Shown here: positions 15,421 to 26,583 of the stretch, in pieces
Numbering within the stretch: the stretch's first letter is position 1
How the letters are laid out: each line of letters begins with the position of its first letter
Source: Nitrosospira sp. Nl5
Lineage (GTDB): Bacteria; Pseudomonadota; Gammaproteobacteria; Burkholderiales; Nitrosomonadaceae
NCBI RefSeq assembly: GCF_900102495.1
Contig: NZ_FMVQ01000006.1
Span: 1 to 64,000, forward strand
Length of the DNA: 64,000 bases
Reading direction: 5' to 3'
The notes under the pieces: model-generated
What the model was told of the DNA's origin: nothing
The model's database searches: none
What the model saw: only the letters and a program-made list of their open reading frames with translations
Position numbers and translations under genes: made by a program

Positions 15421-16089
15421 CTATAGGAAGCCGAGCAGCTCCTGCGGCCGGTCTATGAGATATCGCGCACCCCAGGATTCCGGAGGGCCCACATTGCCGA
15501 GATACCCATACCTGGCGATCACCGGCTCCATACCTGCGGCGAGGCTGGCCTGCACATCACGCAGATCGTCACCCAGATAGATGCATTTACCGGGTGCGAC
15601 AGCCATTGTACTGCTCGCAGTCAGCAGGGGCTCCGGGTGCGGCTTGGAGTGCACGGTATCGTCACCGCTGACGATGCAGGCCGCCCGCCGGCTCAAGTCC
15701 AGTTCCCGCATTAGCGGTATTGTGAAACGTGCAGGCTTGTTGGTGACGACGCCCCAAGGAAGCCCCAGAACATCGAGCTGATCGAGCAACTCGGCTATGC
15801 CTGGAAACAAAGTTGTCTCGTGGCACAGTCGCTCAGCGTAATAATCGAGAAATTCGCTGCGCATGGCTTCATATCCGGGCTCACCCGGTTTGATATTGAA
15901 CCCAAGGCCAAGCAGCCCCCGCGCTCCAGCCGAGGCTTCAGTACGGATACATTCTATCGACAACGCTGAGAGGCCTCGCGCGATACGCTGACGGTTAAGG
16001 GCATGACCCAGGTCGGGAGCCGTATTGGCGAGGGTACCGTCGAGATCGAAGAGAACGGCCTCGATCGCCGAATGCGTCACGGTGGGCAT
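15421..16089 (-). CDS. gph: phosphoglycolate phosphatase
   Basis: 222 aa HAD-superfamily hydrolase. Motif I is FDLDGTLANTAPDL (nucleophile and acid Asp about residues 15 and 17), motif II is the VTNK segment, motif III is Lys in SKPHPEP, motif IV is YLGDDLRD. It dephosphorylates 2-phosphoglycolate arising from DNA repair and Rubisco oxygenation; the latter matters in an autotroph. Third gene of mtaD-ubiG-gph, 80 bp after ubiG, the usual betaproteobacterial order. Confidence 0.93.
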   Translation of the reverse strand: MPTVTHSAIEAVLFDLDGTLANTAPDLGHALNRQRIARGLSALSIECIRTEASAGARGLLGLGFNIKPGEPGYEAMRSEFLDYYAERLCHETTLFPGIAELLDQLDVLGLPWGVVTNKPARFTIPLMRELDLSRRAACIVSGDDTVHSKPHPEPLLTASSTMAVAPGKCIYLGDDLRDVQASLAAGMEPVIARYGYLGNVGPPESWGARYLIDRPQELLGFL

Positions 16090-16169
16090 GAAAGATTATG
16101 ATTTATCATGGAGCGCGAAAGGAGAAAGGGAGCAGGACCGCATTTCAATCCTCACGCTATTTTCCGACG

Positions 16170-16886
16170 TCAAGCACGATACGCCATGATGTAGTTCACG
16201 CTTGTATCCGGCTCCAATGTATAGACCCTTGTGATAGGGTTGTAAGTCATGCCGATGAGCTCTTCCACGTGGAGGCCGGCGTCACGCGCCATACGCGCGA
16301 GTTCGGAGGGTTTGATAAATTTTGCATAGTCATGCGTGCCTCGCGGCAGCAGATTCAGCACGTATTCCGCCCCGATTATGGCGTACAGGTACGATTTCGG
16401 GTTGCGGTTGATGGTTGAGAAGAAAACCCAGCCACCTGGCTTGGCAAGCTCAGCGCAAGCCTGGACGACGCTTGCCGGGCTGGGCACGTGCTCCAGCATT
16501 TCCAGGCAGGTAACAACGTCGTAATGGTGAGGCTGTTTTTTAGCAAGGTCTTCTACCGCAACCTTTCGATAATTCACATGCTTGCCGGTTTCCAGCAGAT
16601 GCAATTTTGCTACTTTGAGGGCCTTATCGCCAAGATCGATACCCGTCACATGTGCGCCGCGTCCCGCCATGCTTTCCGATAAGATGCCCCCGCCACAGCC
16701 AACGTCCAGCACGGTTTTACCTGCGAGACCGGCTAGCCGGTCAATGTAATCCAGCCGCAACGGGTTGATCTCGTGCAGCGGCTTGAATTCACTGTTGGGG
16801 TCCCACCAGCGATGCGCCAGCTGGCTGAATTTGTCCAGTTCCAGGGGATCAACATTTATGCTCTTGTTTTCCGTTGCCTTAGTCAT
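16170..16886 (-). CDS. ubiG: ubiquinone biosynthesis O-methyltransferase
   Basis: 238 aa from the ATG at 16886, which overlaps the mtaD stop by 8 bp; five codons of extra frame upstream lack a ribosome site. SAM-binding motif I is [13 protein letters not shown], with GIDLG as motif II. The N-terminal [20 protein letters not shown] segment is diagnostic of UbiG. It carries out both O-methylation steps of ubiquinone synthesis at the membrane face. Confidence 0.96.
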   Translation of the reverse strand: MTKATENKSINVDPLELDKFSQLAHRWWDPNSEFKPLHEINPLRLDYIDRLAGLAGKTVLDVGCGGGILSESMAGRGAHVTGIDLGDKALKVAKLHLLETGKHVNYRKVAVEDLAKKQPHHYDVVTCLEMLEHVPSPASVVQACAELAKPGGWVFFSTINRNPKSYLYAIIGAEYVLNLLPRGTHDYAKFIKPSELARMARDAGLHVEELIGMTYNPITRVYTLEPDTSVNYIMAYRA

Positions 16887-18219
16887 CAAATCTCGTCCCA
16901 TTTGCCATACGTTCCCGCCAGAATTCCGTTCTAACCAATAATTCCTGCTCGTTCAACGTGGTTAATTCTCCATCACTCAGCAGGATTTTACCATTTACCC
17001 AAACATGACTCACATGTTCGCGCCCGGCGGCATAAACAAGATGCGAAATAGGGTCATAACAGGGTGCGAGTTCCAGGCTGGAAAAATCCACGGCGGTGAT
17101 GTCGGCTGCTTTGCCCGCGACCAGCGAACCGATGAGCGCCTCCATGCCTAGCGCCCTGGCGCCGTTGAGCGTCGCCATTTGCAGCGCTTGAGATGCTGGC
17201 AACACATCAGCTCTGCCGCTCTGGCCTTTTGCAAGCAGCGCGGCGAAACGCATCTCCTCGAACATATCGAGGCGATTATTGCTCGCGGCGCCGTCCGTTC
17301 CCAGTCCGACGTTAACCCCTTTGCTTAACAGCGCGGCGATAGGCGCATGGCCGCTAGCAAGCTTCAGATTGGAAGAAGGACAATGTGCCACGGTGCAGCC
17401 TTGTTGCGCCACCAGTCCAATTTCGTCGCCAGTGAGATGGACCATGTGCACGGCGATCAGATTGGGTCCGAGCAAGCCGAGTTTGTGCAGACGCTCTATC
17501 GGGCGCATGCCATTAGCTTTCAGACTATTTCTGATCTCATCATCGGTTTCATGTAAGTGAATATGAATGGGTAGATCAAGCTGCTCGGCAAAGGTGAGCA
17601 CACTGGAAAAAATCTTGTCGCTAACCGTGTAAGGTGCGTGCGGTGCGAAGCAGAACGATAATAGCGGGTGATGGTTATAATCGTCGCGAAGGGCGAGGCC
17701 TTTTGCTAAATAGTCATCGGCGTCGCTGGCATAAGCGGTAGGAAAGTCGATGATTATCATGCCAACCGCGGCGCGCATGCCGGAGTTCAGCACCGCTTGA
17801 ATCGATGCTTCCGGAAAAAAATACATGTCGTTGAAACAGGTGATACCGCCTCTCAACATCTCGGCGCAGGCCAACCGGGTTCCATCGAAGACAAAACCAG
17901 CATCGACATGCCTGGTTTCAGCGGGCCATATGTATTTGTTGAGCCACTCCATTAATGGCAGATCATCCGCCATTCCACGCATCAGCGACATGGCGGCGTG
18001 GATATGGAGATTGACCAGGCCCGGGATCAGCGCATGATTACCAAGGGCGATACGTTCGTCTGGCGCAAATTGCAATTGCGCATCGGCAGTTGGCAAAATC
18101 GCCTTGATGAGGCCTTGATCAATCACAATCGCATGGTCGTGCAACACTGCCCTGGCAGGCTCCACAGGAATGATCCAGCGGGCCTCCAGCAATGTATCGA
18201 CTTTTACAGGATAAGCCAT
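16879..18219 (-). CDS. mtaD: TRZ/ATZ-family amidohydrolase, 5-methylthioadenosine/S-adenosylhomocysteine deaminase type
   Basis: 446 aa. Metal ligands are in [13 protein letters not shown] (HxH), later [11 protein letters not shown] and the Asp of [12 protein letters not shown], the subtype III amidohydrolase pattern for a mononuclear metal deaminase. Family members deaminate MTA or SAH, recycling the by-product of SAM reactions, which fits coupling to the methyltransferase UbiG. First gene of the three-gene leftward operon. Substrate by family inference. Confidence 0.88.
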   Translation of the reverse strand: MAYPVKVDTLLEARWIIPVEPARAVLHDHAIVIDQGLIKAILPTADAQLQFAPDERIALGNHALIPGLVNLHIHAAMSLMRGMADDLPLMEWLNKYIWPAETRHVDAGFVFDGTRLACAEMLRGGITCFNDMYFFPEASIQAVLNSGMRAAVGMIIIDFPTAYASDADDYLAKGLALRDDYNHHPLLSFCFAPHAPYTVSDKIFSSVLTFAEQLDLPIHIHLHETDDEIRNSLKANGMRPIERLHKLGLLGPNLIAVHMVHLTGDEIGLVAQQGCTVAHCPSSNLKLASGHAPIAALLSKGVNVGLGTDGAASNNRLDMFEEMRFAALLAKGQSGRADVLPASQALQMATLNGARALGMEALIGSLVAGKAADITAVDFSSLELAPCYDPISHLVYAAGREHVSHVWVNGKILLSDGELTTLNEQELLVRTEFWRERMANGTRFDD

Positions 18220-18237
18220 TTATCAATGCAGCTTAGC

Positions 18238-18268
18238 AAAAAAAAACCCTGCACGGCGGCAGGGTTCT
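18238..18268 (-). terminator. terminator after ompA
   Basis: Stem AACCCTGC / GCAGGGTT with loop ACGGCG; on the - strand it is followed by about ten T residues. It separates ompA from mtaD. Confidence 0.85.
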
Positions 18269-18290
18269 TAATTTTATGTTCAAGCTTGAA

Positions 18291-18962
18291 TTATTGCACG
18301 ACTTCCCGTGTACCGGCTACTTCAACTTCAACACGACGGTCGGGTTGCAGGCATTCAATCAATGATTTGGTTTTCTTGGTGCCTTTGCAGGTGTCGCCGG
18401 TTACCGGATTGGCTTCGCCTTTACCATCGGTAAAGATGCGATCAGCGGGTATGCCTTTTTCCTTAACCAGGTAATCCTTGACGGCTTCAGCACGACGCAG
18501 GGAGAGTTTCTTGTTGTATTCTTCGGCGCCGATACGGTCAGCATAGCCAATGGCAACGATGGTGTCATACTTGACATCCCCGAGTTTGGCTACAAGGTCG
18601 TCCAGCTTTTCTTTGCCGCCGGGTCTTAGAACGGCCTTATCAAAATCGAATAGTTCATCAGCGGACAGTGATACTTTTTCAGGCGCCGTGACTGGGGGGG
18701 GAGGTGGAGGAGCGACTACAGGGGCAGGCGCTTCGACTGTTTTCACAGGTTTCGGGACCAGTTCGGGATCGCATTCGTATATTGCCATGGCAGGTGTCCA
18801 ATAGCCTGTGCGCCAACAGTCGCCGGAGGAATCCGTGGCCACCTCACCGCGGCGATCGCTTGCGTAGGCTTCGGGTTGTTCCTGCGCCATCGCAGTTCCC
18901 GAAAACAGCACTGGCAGAACCACTGCTCCAAGCAAGAGTTTTTTCGCTACTATATTTTTCAT
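18291..18962 (-). CDS. OmpA-family outer-membrane protein
   Basis: 223 aa with an N-terminal Sec signal (KKLLLGAVVLPVLFSGTAMA, cleavage after AMA). A short CxxxxxWxTGYWTPAMAIYEC segment follows, then a Pro-rich linker (PPPPPP), and residues 105-220 form the OmpA-like peptidoglycan-binding domain (FDFDKAVLRPGGKEKL; GYADRIGAEEYNKKLSLRRA). The Cys pair near 48 and 63 may form a disulfide. It tethers the outer membrane to peptidoglycan. Monocistronic, divergent from gyrA. Confidence 0.93.
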   Translation of the reverse strand: MKNIVAKKLLLGAVVLPVLFSGTAMAQEQPEAYASDRRGEVATDSSGDCWRTGYWTPAMAIYECDPELVPKPVKTVEAPAPVVAPPPPPPVTAPEKVSLSADELFDFDKAVLRPGGKEKLDDLVAKLGDVKYDTIVAIGYADRIGAEEYNKKLSLRRAEAVKDYLVKEKGIPADRIFTDGKGEANPVTGDTCKGTKKTKSLIECLQPDRRVEVEVAGTREVVQ

Positions 18963-19252
18963 GCTATGCCCCTTTTTTCAGAAAAACTTCATTTCAAGAC
19001 AAATCATCCCTTAATTCATGCAAACACAACAACCAAGCCATTCTATATCAATGACGCATTATTACACATTCACGTTTCGATTATCTATTTATATCTCTGT
19101 TCTTGTCAAATCATGTTGTTGTAAACGGCATGAATCCTCGAATATCCGGGTGACTTCCATACGCATGGCATGATAATATTAGAAGTTTTACGTATTCCCA
19201 TCCAGGGCAACATGTTTGTCATAACCTGCTGTCTTGATAGAGAAATATAACA

Positions 19253-21829
19253 ATGGACCAATTCGCGAAAGAAACCCTCCCAATCAGCCTCGAAGAGGAA
19301 ATGCGCCGCTCCTACCTCGACTACGCCATGAGCGTAATCGTAGGGCGGGCATTGCCGGACGTGCGCGATGGCTTGAAGCCGGTACATCGGCGGGCTTTGT
19401 TCGCCATGCATGAGCTCTCGAACGACTGGAATCGCCCCTACAAAAAGTCCGCGCGCATCGTTGGCGACGTGATCGGCAAATATCATCCTCACGGCGATAC
19501 CGCAGTGTATGACACCATCGTGCGGATGGCGCAGAATTTCTCGTTGCGCTATATGCTGGTGGACGGCCAGGGCAACTTCGGGTCGGTGGATGGCGACAAC
19601 GCTGCGGCCATGCGTTATACCGAAATCCGCATGTCGCGCATCGCGCATGAGCTGCTGGCCGATCTTGATAAGGAAACGGTGGATTTTGGCCCGAATTACG
19701 ACGGCTCGGAAAAAGAGCCCCTGATTCTGCCCGCGAAAATCCCCAACCTGCTCATTAACGGCTCTTCCGGCATCGCAGTTGGCATGGCGACCAATATTCC
19801 GCCCCATAATCTTAATGAGGTGGTAGGAGCCTGTCTTGCCCTGTTGAAGGACCCCGAAACCAGCATGGAGGAATTGATCGAAATCATCCCGGCGCCCGAT
19901 TTTCCAACCGCCGGCATTATTTACGGTGTCGCCGGAGTACAAGAGGGCTACCGCACCGGGCGTGGGCGTGTCGTGATGCGTGCGCGCACTCACTTCGAGG
20001 ATATGGAGAAAGGCAGCCGCCAGAGCATCATCATTGACGAACTGCCGTACCAGGTGAACAAGGCGAATTTGCTGATCCGTATCGGCGAACTGGTGCGCGA
20101 CAAGAAAATCGAGGGGATTTCCGACTTACGTGACGAATCCGATAAATCCGGCATGCGCGTGGTAATCGAACTCCGGCGCGGAGAAGTACCTGAAGTGGTG
20201 CTGAATAATCTGTACAAAGAAACACAGATGCAGGATACCTTCGGTATGAATATGGTGGCCCTGCTGGACGGACAGCCACGCCTGCTGAACCTGAAGCAAA
20301 TGCTGGACGCGTTCCTGCGCCACCGTCGCGAAGTGGTGACGCGGCGCACTGTATTCGAGTTGAAGAAGGCGCGTGAGCGCGGCCATCTACTGGAAGGCCT
20401 GGCAGTGGCGCTTTCCAACGTCGATGAGGTGATCGCCCTGATCAAGGCCGCACCCACTCCGGCGGTAGCAAAGGATGCGCTGATGTCGAAGGTCTGGCGT
20501 TCCAGCCTGGTGGAGGAAATGCTTGCCCGGGCAGGGGTCGATACGCAGGCCTTTCGTCCTGATGGATTGGCGCCTGAATTCGGGTTATCAAGCGACGGAT
20601 ATCACCTGTCCGATGCGCAAGCGCAAGCAATCCTGGAATTGCGTCTGCAACGCCTGACCGGACTGGAACAGGACAAGATCGTTGGCGAGTATAAGGAGGT
20701 GATGGACAAGATTGCCAATTTCCTCGATATCCTCGGCAAGCCGGAACGTATTACGGCCATTATTACCGAGGAACTTGTTGCGATCAGGCAGCAGTTTGGT
20801 GATAAGCGCCGCAGTGAAATCGTCGTCAGTACTCAGGATTTGAGCATGGAAGACCTGATCGCATCAGCCGATGTGGTCGTCACTCTTTCGCATAGCGGCT
20901 ACATCAAGTCGCAACCGCTCGATGACTACCGGGCGCAAAAACGCGGGGGACGTGGAAAACAGGCAACCGGCACTAAAGAAGATGATTTCATCGACAATTT
21001 ATTCATCGCCAATACCCATGATTATATTCTTTGCTTTTCCAGTCGGGGACGGGTGTACTGGATCAAGGTTTACGCGGTGCCGCAGGGTGGGCGGGCGTCG
21101 CGCGGCAAGCCCATCGTCAACCTGGTGCAACTGGAGGAAGGTGAAAAAATCAACGCCATTCTTCCGGTAAAGGAGTTCGACGAGAACCGTTATATATTCA
21201 TGGCCACCTCCTTCGGCACGGTGAAAAAAACTCCATTGTCGGAATTTTCCCGTCCTCGCACCAGCGGCATTATCGCGGTAGGCCTGGATGAGGCTGATTA
21301 TCTGATCGGCGTCGCGCTAACGGAAGGCAAGCATGATGTCATGCTGTTTTCCGACAGCGGCAAAGCAGTCCGTTTCGAGGAAAATGACGTGCGGCCGATG
21401 GGACGCGGCGCACGTGGAGTACGCGGAATGAAGCTGGGTAAGGGGCAGAAAGTTATTTCCCTCCTGGTGGCCGAGAGCGAGGAATTGGCGGTCTTGACCG
21501 CAACCGAAAATGGCTACGGCAAACGCACCTCGATAAGCGAATACACTCGCCATGGTCGTGGCAGCCAGGGCATGATCGCGATCAAGACCAGTCAGCGCAA
21601 CGGCAAAGTCGTAGCCGCGAAACTGGTCCGGCAGGATGATGAAATCATGCTTATCACCACGGGCGGCGTACTGATCCGCACCCGCGTCAAGGAAGTTCGC
21701 GAAATGAGCCGCGCTACCCAGGGTGTGACGCTGATTAACCTGGATGAGGGTGAGAAGCTCGCTGGACTGGAGAGAGTCGTTGAAACCGACGAGGATAATG
21801 GGCTACCTATCGCCCCAATTTTATCGTGA
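19253..21829 (+). CDS. gyrA: DNA gyrase subunit A
   Basis: 858 aa, usual length. The active-site Tyr122 lies in [11 protein letters not shown]. The quinolone-determining region reads [18 protein letters not shown] with Thr83 and Asp87 in E. coli numbering; Thr83 is a normal wild-type residue in many bacteria. C-terminal beta-pinwheel contains the GyrA-box type repeat [11 protein letters not shown]. With GyrB (outside the window) it introduces negative supercoils. First gene of the run toward serC; the ribosome site (GAGA) is weak. Confidence 0.98.
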   Translation: MDQFAKETLPISLEEEMRRSYLDYAMSVIVGRALPDVRDGLKPVHRRALFAMHELSNDWNRPYKKSARIVGDVIGKYHPHGDTAVYDTIVRMAQNFSLRYMLVDGQGNFGSVDGDNAAAMRYTEIRMSRIAHELLADLDKETVDFGPNYDGSEKEPLILPAKIPNLLINGSSGIAVGMATNIPPHNLNEVVGACLALLKDPETSMEELIEIIPAPDFPTAGIIYGVAGVQEGYRTGRGRVVMRARTHFEDMEKGSRQSIIIDELPYQVNKANLLIRIGELVRDKKIEGISDLRDESDKSGMRVVIELRRGEVPEVVLNNLYKETQMQDTFGMNMVALLDGQPRLLNLKQMLDAFLRHRREVVTRRTVFELKKARERGHLLEGLAVALSNVDEVIALIKAAPTPAVAKDALMSKVWRSSLVEEMLARAGVDTQAFRPDGLAPEFGLSSDGYHLSDAQAQAILELRLQRLTGLEQDKIVGEYKEVMDKIANFLDILGKPERITAIITEELVAIRQQFGDKRRSEIVVSTQDLSMEDLIASADVVVTLSHSGYIKSQPLDDYRAQKRGGRGKQATGTKEDDFIDNLFIANTHDYILCFSSRGRVYWIKVYAVPQGGRASRGKPIVNLVQLEEGEKINAILPVKEFDENRYIFMATSFGTVKKTPLSEFSRPRTSGIIAVGLDEADYLIGVALTEGKHDVMLFSDSGKAVRFEENDVRPMGRGARGVRGMKLGKGQKVISLLVAESEELAVLTATENGYGKRTSISEYTRHGRGSQGMIAIKTSQRNGKVVAAKLVRQDDEIMLITTGGVLIRTRVKEVREMSRATQGVTLINLDEGEKLAGLERVVETDEDNGLPIAPILS

Positions 21830-22009
21830 CATAGCGTTATCCAGGAAATTTTACCGCCTGCATGTAAAATATGGATGATGCGGGATTTTCTTGGCACTCT
21901 CAGATGGCAAACAAGCTGCAAACATGCTGGCTCCAAACGTCTGATTTTATCGAGGTATTGCTATTAATCGAGAAGTGTTTGGAAGATGGCAATAAAGAAA
22001 GAGGTTTTG

Positions 22010-23104
22010 ATGGGACATATATTTAACTTTAGCGCAGGCCCTGCAGTACTACCCACCGAAGTTCTGCAGCAGGCGCGCGACGAAATGCTCGACTGGCATG
22101 GCAGCGGCATGTCGGTGATGGAGATGAGTCATCGCGGTAAAGAGTTCATGTCCATTGCCGCAAAGGTTGAAGCTGATTTGCGCGAACTGGTAGGTATCCC
22201 CGCCAATTATAAGGTTCTTTTTCTTTCCGGTGGAGCTTCCAGTCAATTTGCCATGGTGCCGATGAACCTGCTGCGCGGCAAGAAAAGCGCTAATTATGTC
22301 AACACCGGAGAATGGTCTAAAAAAGCGATCAAGGAAGCGAAGAAATACTGCACCGTAAATATCGCAGCCTCATCGGAGGACGCGAATTTCACTTACGTCC
22401 CGCCTCAGGATGCGTGGCATGTCGATCCAGGCGCCGCTTATTTGCATTACACCCCCAATGAGACCATAGGTGGAGTGGAATTCAACTGGATTCCGGACCT
22501 GTCCCGGGTGAATGGCGACATGCCGCTGGTCGCGGACATTTCATCCAGCTTCATGTCGCGCCCGCTAGACATTACCCGCTTCGGATTGATTTATGCCGGG
22601 GCACAGAAAAACATGGGGCCGGCGGGATTGACTGTTGTCATTGCGCGCGAGGACTTGCTGGGCGCAACGGTGCCCGGTACTCCGACCATGTTTGACTATA
22701 AAATCCACGCCGATAATGATTCCATGTATAACACACCGCCCACCTACCCAATGTATATCGCCGGACTGGTGTTCGAGTGGTTGAAAAAGAAGGGTGGATT
22801 GTCGGCGATGGAGAGCATCAATATCGCCAAGGCCAAGCTGCTGTATGATTTATTCGATACGACCGATTTTTATCGCTGCCCCGTAGCCAGAGCCGATCGC
22901 TCTCGCATGAATGTGCCCTTCACGTTGAAAAATACGGCGCTCGATGACGAGTTTCTGAAACAGGCCCAGGCGCGCGGCCTGATTCAATTGAAAGGACACC
23001 GCTCGGTAGGGGGAATGCGTGCTTCCATATACAATGCCATGCCTCTTGAGGGAGTGAGGGTTCTGGTGGAATTCATGAAAGAATTTGCGAGCAACCATGC
23101 CTGA
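22010..23104 (+). CDS. serC: phosphoserine aminotransferase
   Basis: 364 aa from the ATG at 22010 (AGAGG 7 bases upstream); an ATG eight codons earlier is less likely because homologues start at the FNFSAGPA motif. PLP lysine lies in GLIYAGAQKNMGPAG. It converts 3-phosphohydroxypyruvate to phosphoserine and also serves pyridoxal phosphate synthesis. The stop overlaps the serA start by 8 bp, pairing two consecutive steps of serine synthesis. Confidence 0.96.
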   Translation: MGHIFNFSAGPAVLPTEVLQQARDEMLDWHGSGMSVMEMSHRGKEFMSIAAKVEADLRELVGIPANYKVLFLSGGASSQFAMVPMNLLRGKKSANYVNTGEWSKKAIKEAKKYCTVNIAASSEDANFTYVPPQDAWHVDPGAAYLHYTPNETIGGVEFNWIPDLSRVNGDMPLVADISSSFMSRPLDITRFGLIYAGAQKNMGPAGLTVVIAREDLLGATVPGTPTMFDYKIHADNDSMYNTPPTYPMYIAGLVFEWLKKKGGLSAMESINIAKAKLLYDLFDTTDFYRCPVARADRSRMNVPFTLKNTALDDEFLKQAQARGLIQLKGHRSVGGMRASIYNAMPLEGVRVLVEFMKEFASNHA

Positions 23105-24296
23105 ACGCGCACATAAGGTTTTTCGGATACTCACGCTCAACCCGATTTCACCCTTGGGTTTGAAACATTTTGCCGCCGGCCGCTACACGGTGGGTAGCGA
23201 TATCGCCGAGCCGGATGCGATTCTTGTGCGTTCGTACAATATGCTGCAGATGGATATTCCGGCCAGTGTAACAGCCATAGGCCGGGCAGGCGCGGGCACC
23301 AATAACGTTCCGGTCAAGGACATGAATCTGCGGGGCGTGCCGGTGTTCAACGCCCCAGGCGCTAATGCCAATGCGGTGAAGGAACTGGTACTGGCCGGCT
23401 TGCTGATGGCATCGCGCAACCTGATTCCGGCGATTCGCTTCACCGAGAATTTGCAAGGCGACAATGCCACCCTGCACAGGCTGGCCGAAGACAGCAAAAA
23501 GCAATTCGCCGGCATCGAATTGCCGAGGCGCACCCTGGGCATCATCGGGCTGGGCGCGGTGGGACGACTGGTGGCGGACGCGGCCATCCGGCTTGGCATG
23601 AAAGTAATCGGTTATGACCCGGAAATCACCGTGGATGCGGCCTGGAATTTATCCGCGGAAGTCAAAAGAGCTGAAAGCATCGAAGACCTGCTACGCCACA
23701 GTGATTTTATAACTTTGCATGTGCCATTGCTGGATGCAACCCGCCATTTGATTAATCAAGAGCTTGTGCAAAGCATGAAGCGGGGAGCGATTCTACTCAA
23801 TTTCTCGCGCGACGGCATCGTCGACGAGGAAGCGGTACTGGCGGGAATCGAGTCCGGCAAAATAAAATACTACGTTTGCGACTTTCCCAGCCAGCTATTT
23901 CAGCATCACCCAGCGGTCATCACGCTGCCGCATCTCGGCGCTTCCACTCTGGAAGCGGAAGAGAATTGCGCAGTCATGGTGGTGAATCAGATGATAGATT
24001 ATCTGGAAAACGGCAATATCACCAATGCGGTCAATTTCCCCAACATAACAATGGAACGCGGATCTCCTTACCGCCTGGCGGTAGCCAATTCCAACGTGCC
24101 TAACATGCTGGGACAGATCTCCACCTGCATGGCGAAAGCAGGCTTGAATATTCACAATATGGGCAATAAATCTCGTGGTGAGATGGCCTATACCCTGGTC
24201 GATGTGGACAGCCCGGTCCCGCATAAAACAATAGATGAGGTCGCGGCAATCCAGGGCGTATTGATGGTCCGCTACCTGCCGGTACTGGCTGAATAG
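23097..24296 (+). CDS. serA: D-3-phosphoglycerate dehydrogenase
   Basis: 399 aa from the ATG at 23097. NAD-binding motif LGIIGLGAVGRLVADAA near residues 143-159; catalytic Arg, Glu and His occur in NFSRDGIVDEEAV and LPHLGASTLEAEE. The final 75 residues form an ACT domain (LGQISTCMAKAGLNIHNM) for serine feedback. It oxidises 3-phosphoglycerate. Insertion of serA between serC and pheA is a useful taxonomic trait; many other betaproteobacteria have serC directly followed by pheA. Confidence 0.93.
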   Translation: MPERAHKVFRILTLNPISPLGLKHFAAGRYTVGSDIAEPDAILVRSYNMLQMDIPASVTAIGRAGAGTNNVPVKDMNLRGVPVFNAPGANANAVKELVLAGLLMASRNLIPAIRFTENLQGDNATLHRLAEDSKKQFAGIELPRRTLGIIGLGAVGRLVADAAIRLGMKVIGYDPEITVDAAWNLSAEVKRAESIEDLLRHSDFITLHVPLLDATRHLINQELVQSMKRGAILLNFSRDGIVDEEAVLAGIESGKIKYYVCDFPSQLFQHHPAVITLPHLGASTLEAEENCAVMVVNQMIDYLENGNITNAVNFPNITMERGSPYRLAVANSNVPNMLGQISTCMAKAGLNIHNMGNKSRGEMAYTLVDVDSPVPHKTIDEVAAIQGVLMVRYLPVLAE

Positions 24297-24318
24297 CCGG
24301 AGCCAATAGAATTTCTCG

Positions 24319-25386
24319 ATGACCGCTCAACTCAAACAGCTGCGCGACCAGATCGATGCGATTGACAGCGAGCTGCTGAAATTGATGAGCGCGCGCGCTG
24401 GTCTTGCGCGGGAGATCGGACAGATCAAGAACGGCGTGGCATATCGTCCCGAGCGCGAGGCCCAGGTGCTGGCGCGGCTGTGCGAATTGAATCCAGGACC
24501 GCTGCCCAACGAACATATTGTGCGGTTGTTCACTGAAATCATGTCGCTATGCCGGTCAATGGAAGAACCTTTGACTGTTGCATACCTTGGTCCGCAAGGA
24601 ACCTTTTCGGAAGAAGCGGTATTGAAGCGCTTCGGCAGCGTGGTGACGGCCCTCGCATGCAGTTCGATAGATGAGGTATTCCGGAAGGTGGAAGCAGGTC
24701 AGGCTGGTTATGGAGTTGTACCGGTTGAAAATTCCACTGAAGGCGCGGTCGGAAGATCACTAGACCTGTTGCTGCAAACCACTTTGAAGGTATGCGGTGA
24801 AATAGCGTTGCCGATACATCAGCTTCTCCTCGCGCAGCAAGCCGACCTCACACGCATCAAGCGGATTTATTCTCACCCCCAATCATTTGCTCAGTGCCAT
24901 GAGTGGCTTAACGCGAATTTGCCCCTATTGTCGGGGGTGGCGCGGATCAATACAGCGAGCAACGCCGATGCGGCAAGGCTGGCTGCGGAGGATGAAAACG
25001 CTGCAGCCGTCGCCGGTAAAAAAGCCGGAGAAATATTCGGGCTCACCGTTTGTGCTGAGAATATCGAGGATGACACGAACAATACCACGCGCTTTCTGGT
25101 GATCGGTGACCAGGAAGTCGCTGCCTCCGGCAAGGACAAGACGTCGCTGGTTATGTCAGCCAGGAACCGGCCCGGCGCGATACATGAATTACTGGGTCCA
25201 TTAGCGGAGCATGGCGTAAGCATGAGCCGCCTCGAATCCCGGCCTTCACGCGCCGGCCTATGGGAATACGTATTTTTTGTGGATATCGAAGGGCATCAAA
25301 TGGATACGAAAATCGCGAAAGCACTGGATACACTGCGGGGCAAAGCCGCGTTCCTGAAAGTGCTCGGCTCGTATCCAGCCGTGTAA
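24319..25386 (+). CDS. pheA: chorismate mutase/prephenate dehydratase (P-protein)
   Basis: 355 aa. Residues 1-85 are an AroQ-type chorismate mutase (LRDQIDAIDSELLKLMSARA). Residues 90-270 are prephenate dehydratase (VAYLGPQGTFSEEA; the TRF motif in NNTTRFLVIGD). Residues 280-350 are the ACT domain with the ESRPSR phenylalanine-binding motif. Supplies phenylpyruvate. 23 bp after serA. Confidence 0.96.
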   Translation: MTAQLKQLRDQIDAIDSELLKLMSARAGLAREIGQIKNGVAYRPEREAQVLARLCELNPGPLPNEHIVRLFTEIMSLCRSMEEPLTVAYLGPQGTFSEEAVLKRFGSVVTALACSSIDEVFRKVEAGQAGYGVVPVENSTEGAVGRSLDLLLQTTLKVCGEIALPIHQLLLAQQADLTRIKRIYSHPQSFAQCHEWLNANLPLLSGVARINTASNADAARLAAEDENAAAVAGKKAGEIFGLTVCAENIEDDTNNTTRFLVIGDQEVAASGKDKTSLVMSARNRPGAIHELLGPLAEHGVSMSRLESRPSRAGLWEYVFFVDIEGHQMDTKIAKALDTLRGKAAFLKVLGSYPAV

Positions 25387-25470
25387 TGCATGGTTCAGCC
25401 CATTGATTCCTAATTCAGGATTGAAATTCTCCCCACTTCCGTACCTCTGCAATTCCACGAATTTGACCTT

Positions 25471-26583
25471 ATGAATCTCTGCGATCTTGCTCCCGAATAT
25501 ATCCGAGCCATCAGTCCCTATCAACCCGGCAAACCCATTTCTGAATTGGCGCGGGAGGCGGGTATGGATGAACGCTACATTATCAAGCTTGCATCCAACG
25601 AGAATCCACTGGGAACGAGCCCGCTGGCGCTGGAGGCGATGACCAGGGCGCTGGATGAGGTGGCGCTTTATCCGGATGGCAGCGGTTTCGAGTTGAAAGC
25701 GGCGTTGTCAAAACGTTACGGTGTAGCCAGCGGTCAGATTGTGCTGGGTAACGGCTCCAACGACGTCCTGGAGCTGGCGGCCCGGGTATTCCTGAAGCCG
25801 GGCGCGTCCGCGGTTTATTCGCAACATGCCTTTGCCGTCTATCCGCTGGTGACGCAGGCGGTCGGCGCAAGCGGCATCGCGGTCCCAGCCAGAAACTACG
25901 GTCATGACCTTGAAGCTATGCTGGACGCAGTGACGCCGGAGACACGCGTGGTGTTTATCGCCAATCCCAATAACCCCACCGGTACGTTCCTGGCCGCTCC
26001 CGCACTATTGCGTTTTCTGGAACGGGTCTCTCCGGATGTCCTGGTAGTGCTGGATGAAGCTTATAATGAATATTTGCCGGTCACCATCAAGGCTGACAGT
26101 ATCGCGTGGCTGAAGCGCTTCCCCAATCTGCTCATTACCCGCACTTTTTCGAAAGCTTATGGCATGGCGGGCATACGCGTGGGCTTCGGGCTGGCACACA
26201 CGGATGCAAGTGCCTTGATGAACCGGGTACGTCAGCCGTTCAACGTAAACAGCATTGGCCTTGCTGGCGCAGTTGCCGCCCTGGAGGACGTGGAATTCGT
26301 GAAGCGCTCCTATGCGCTCAACCAGGCGGGAATGCTGCAAATCACCACCGGATTGCGGCAACTGGGCATCGAGTACATTCCATCCTACGGTAATTTTCTG
26401 AGCTTTCGCGTGAATGGCGGGAATGTCCGCGCGATCAATGAAAGCCTCCTCAGACAAGGCGTTATTGTGCGCCCCATCGGTATTTACGAAATGCCGGAAC
26501 ATCTTCGAGTGACTGTTGGGCTCGAATCGGAAAACCAGAAATTCTTGAAATCACTCAAGATAGCAATCGGAGAATCAGCTTGA
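25471..26583 (+). CDS. hisC: histidinol-phosphate aminotransferase
   Basis: 370 aa class II-type aminotransferase. [13 protein letters not shown] is the N-terminal substrate loop and [15 protein letters not shown] contains the PLP lysine. In this position the enzyme probably also transaminates phenylpyruvate or prephenate, as suggested for the conserved betaproteobacterial aromatic cluster. The stop overlaps the next gene's TTG start (TTGA). Confidence 0.94.
   Translation: MNLCDLAPEYIRAISPYQPGKPISELAREAGMDERYIIKLASNENPLGTSPLALEAMTRALDEVALYPDGSGFELKAALSKRYGVASGQIVLGNGSNDVLELAARVFLKPGASAVYSQHAFAVYPLVTQAVGASGIAVPARNYGHDLEAMLDAVTPETRVVFIANPNNPTGTFLAAPALLRFLERVSPDVLVVLDEAYNEYLPVTIKADSIAWLKRFPNLLITRTFSKAYGMAGIRVGFGLAHTDASALMNRVRQPFNVNSIGLAGAVAALEDVEFVKRSYALNQAGMLQITTGLRQLGIEYIPSYGNFLSFRVNGGNVRAINESLLRQGVIVRPIGIYEMPEHLRVTVGLESENQKFLKSLKIAIGESA

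Noticed and set aside
19475-19530. GyrA Thr83 as a quinolone-resistance mutation
   Set aside because: Thr is the natural residue at this position in many bacteria, and Asp87 is unchanged.
19696-20630. Several long antisense frames over gyrA
   Set aside because: Shadows of a highly conserved GC-rich gene; no ribosome sites or family motifs.
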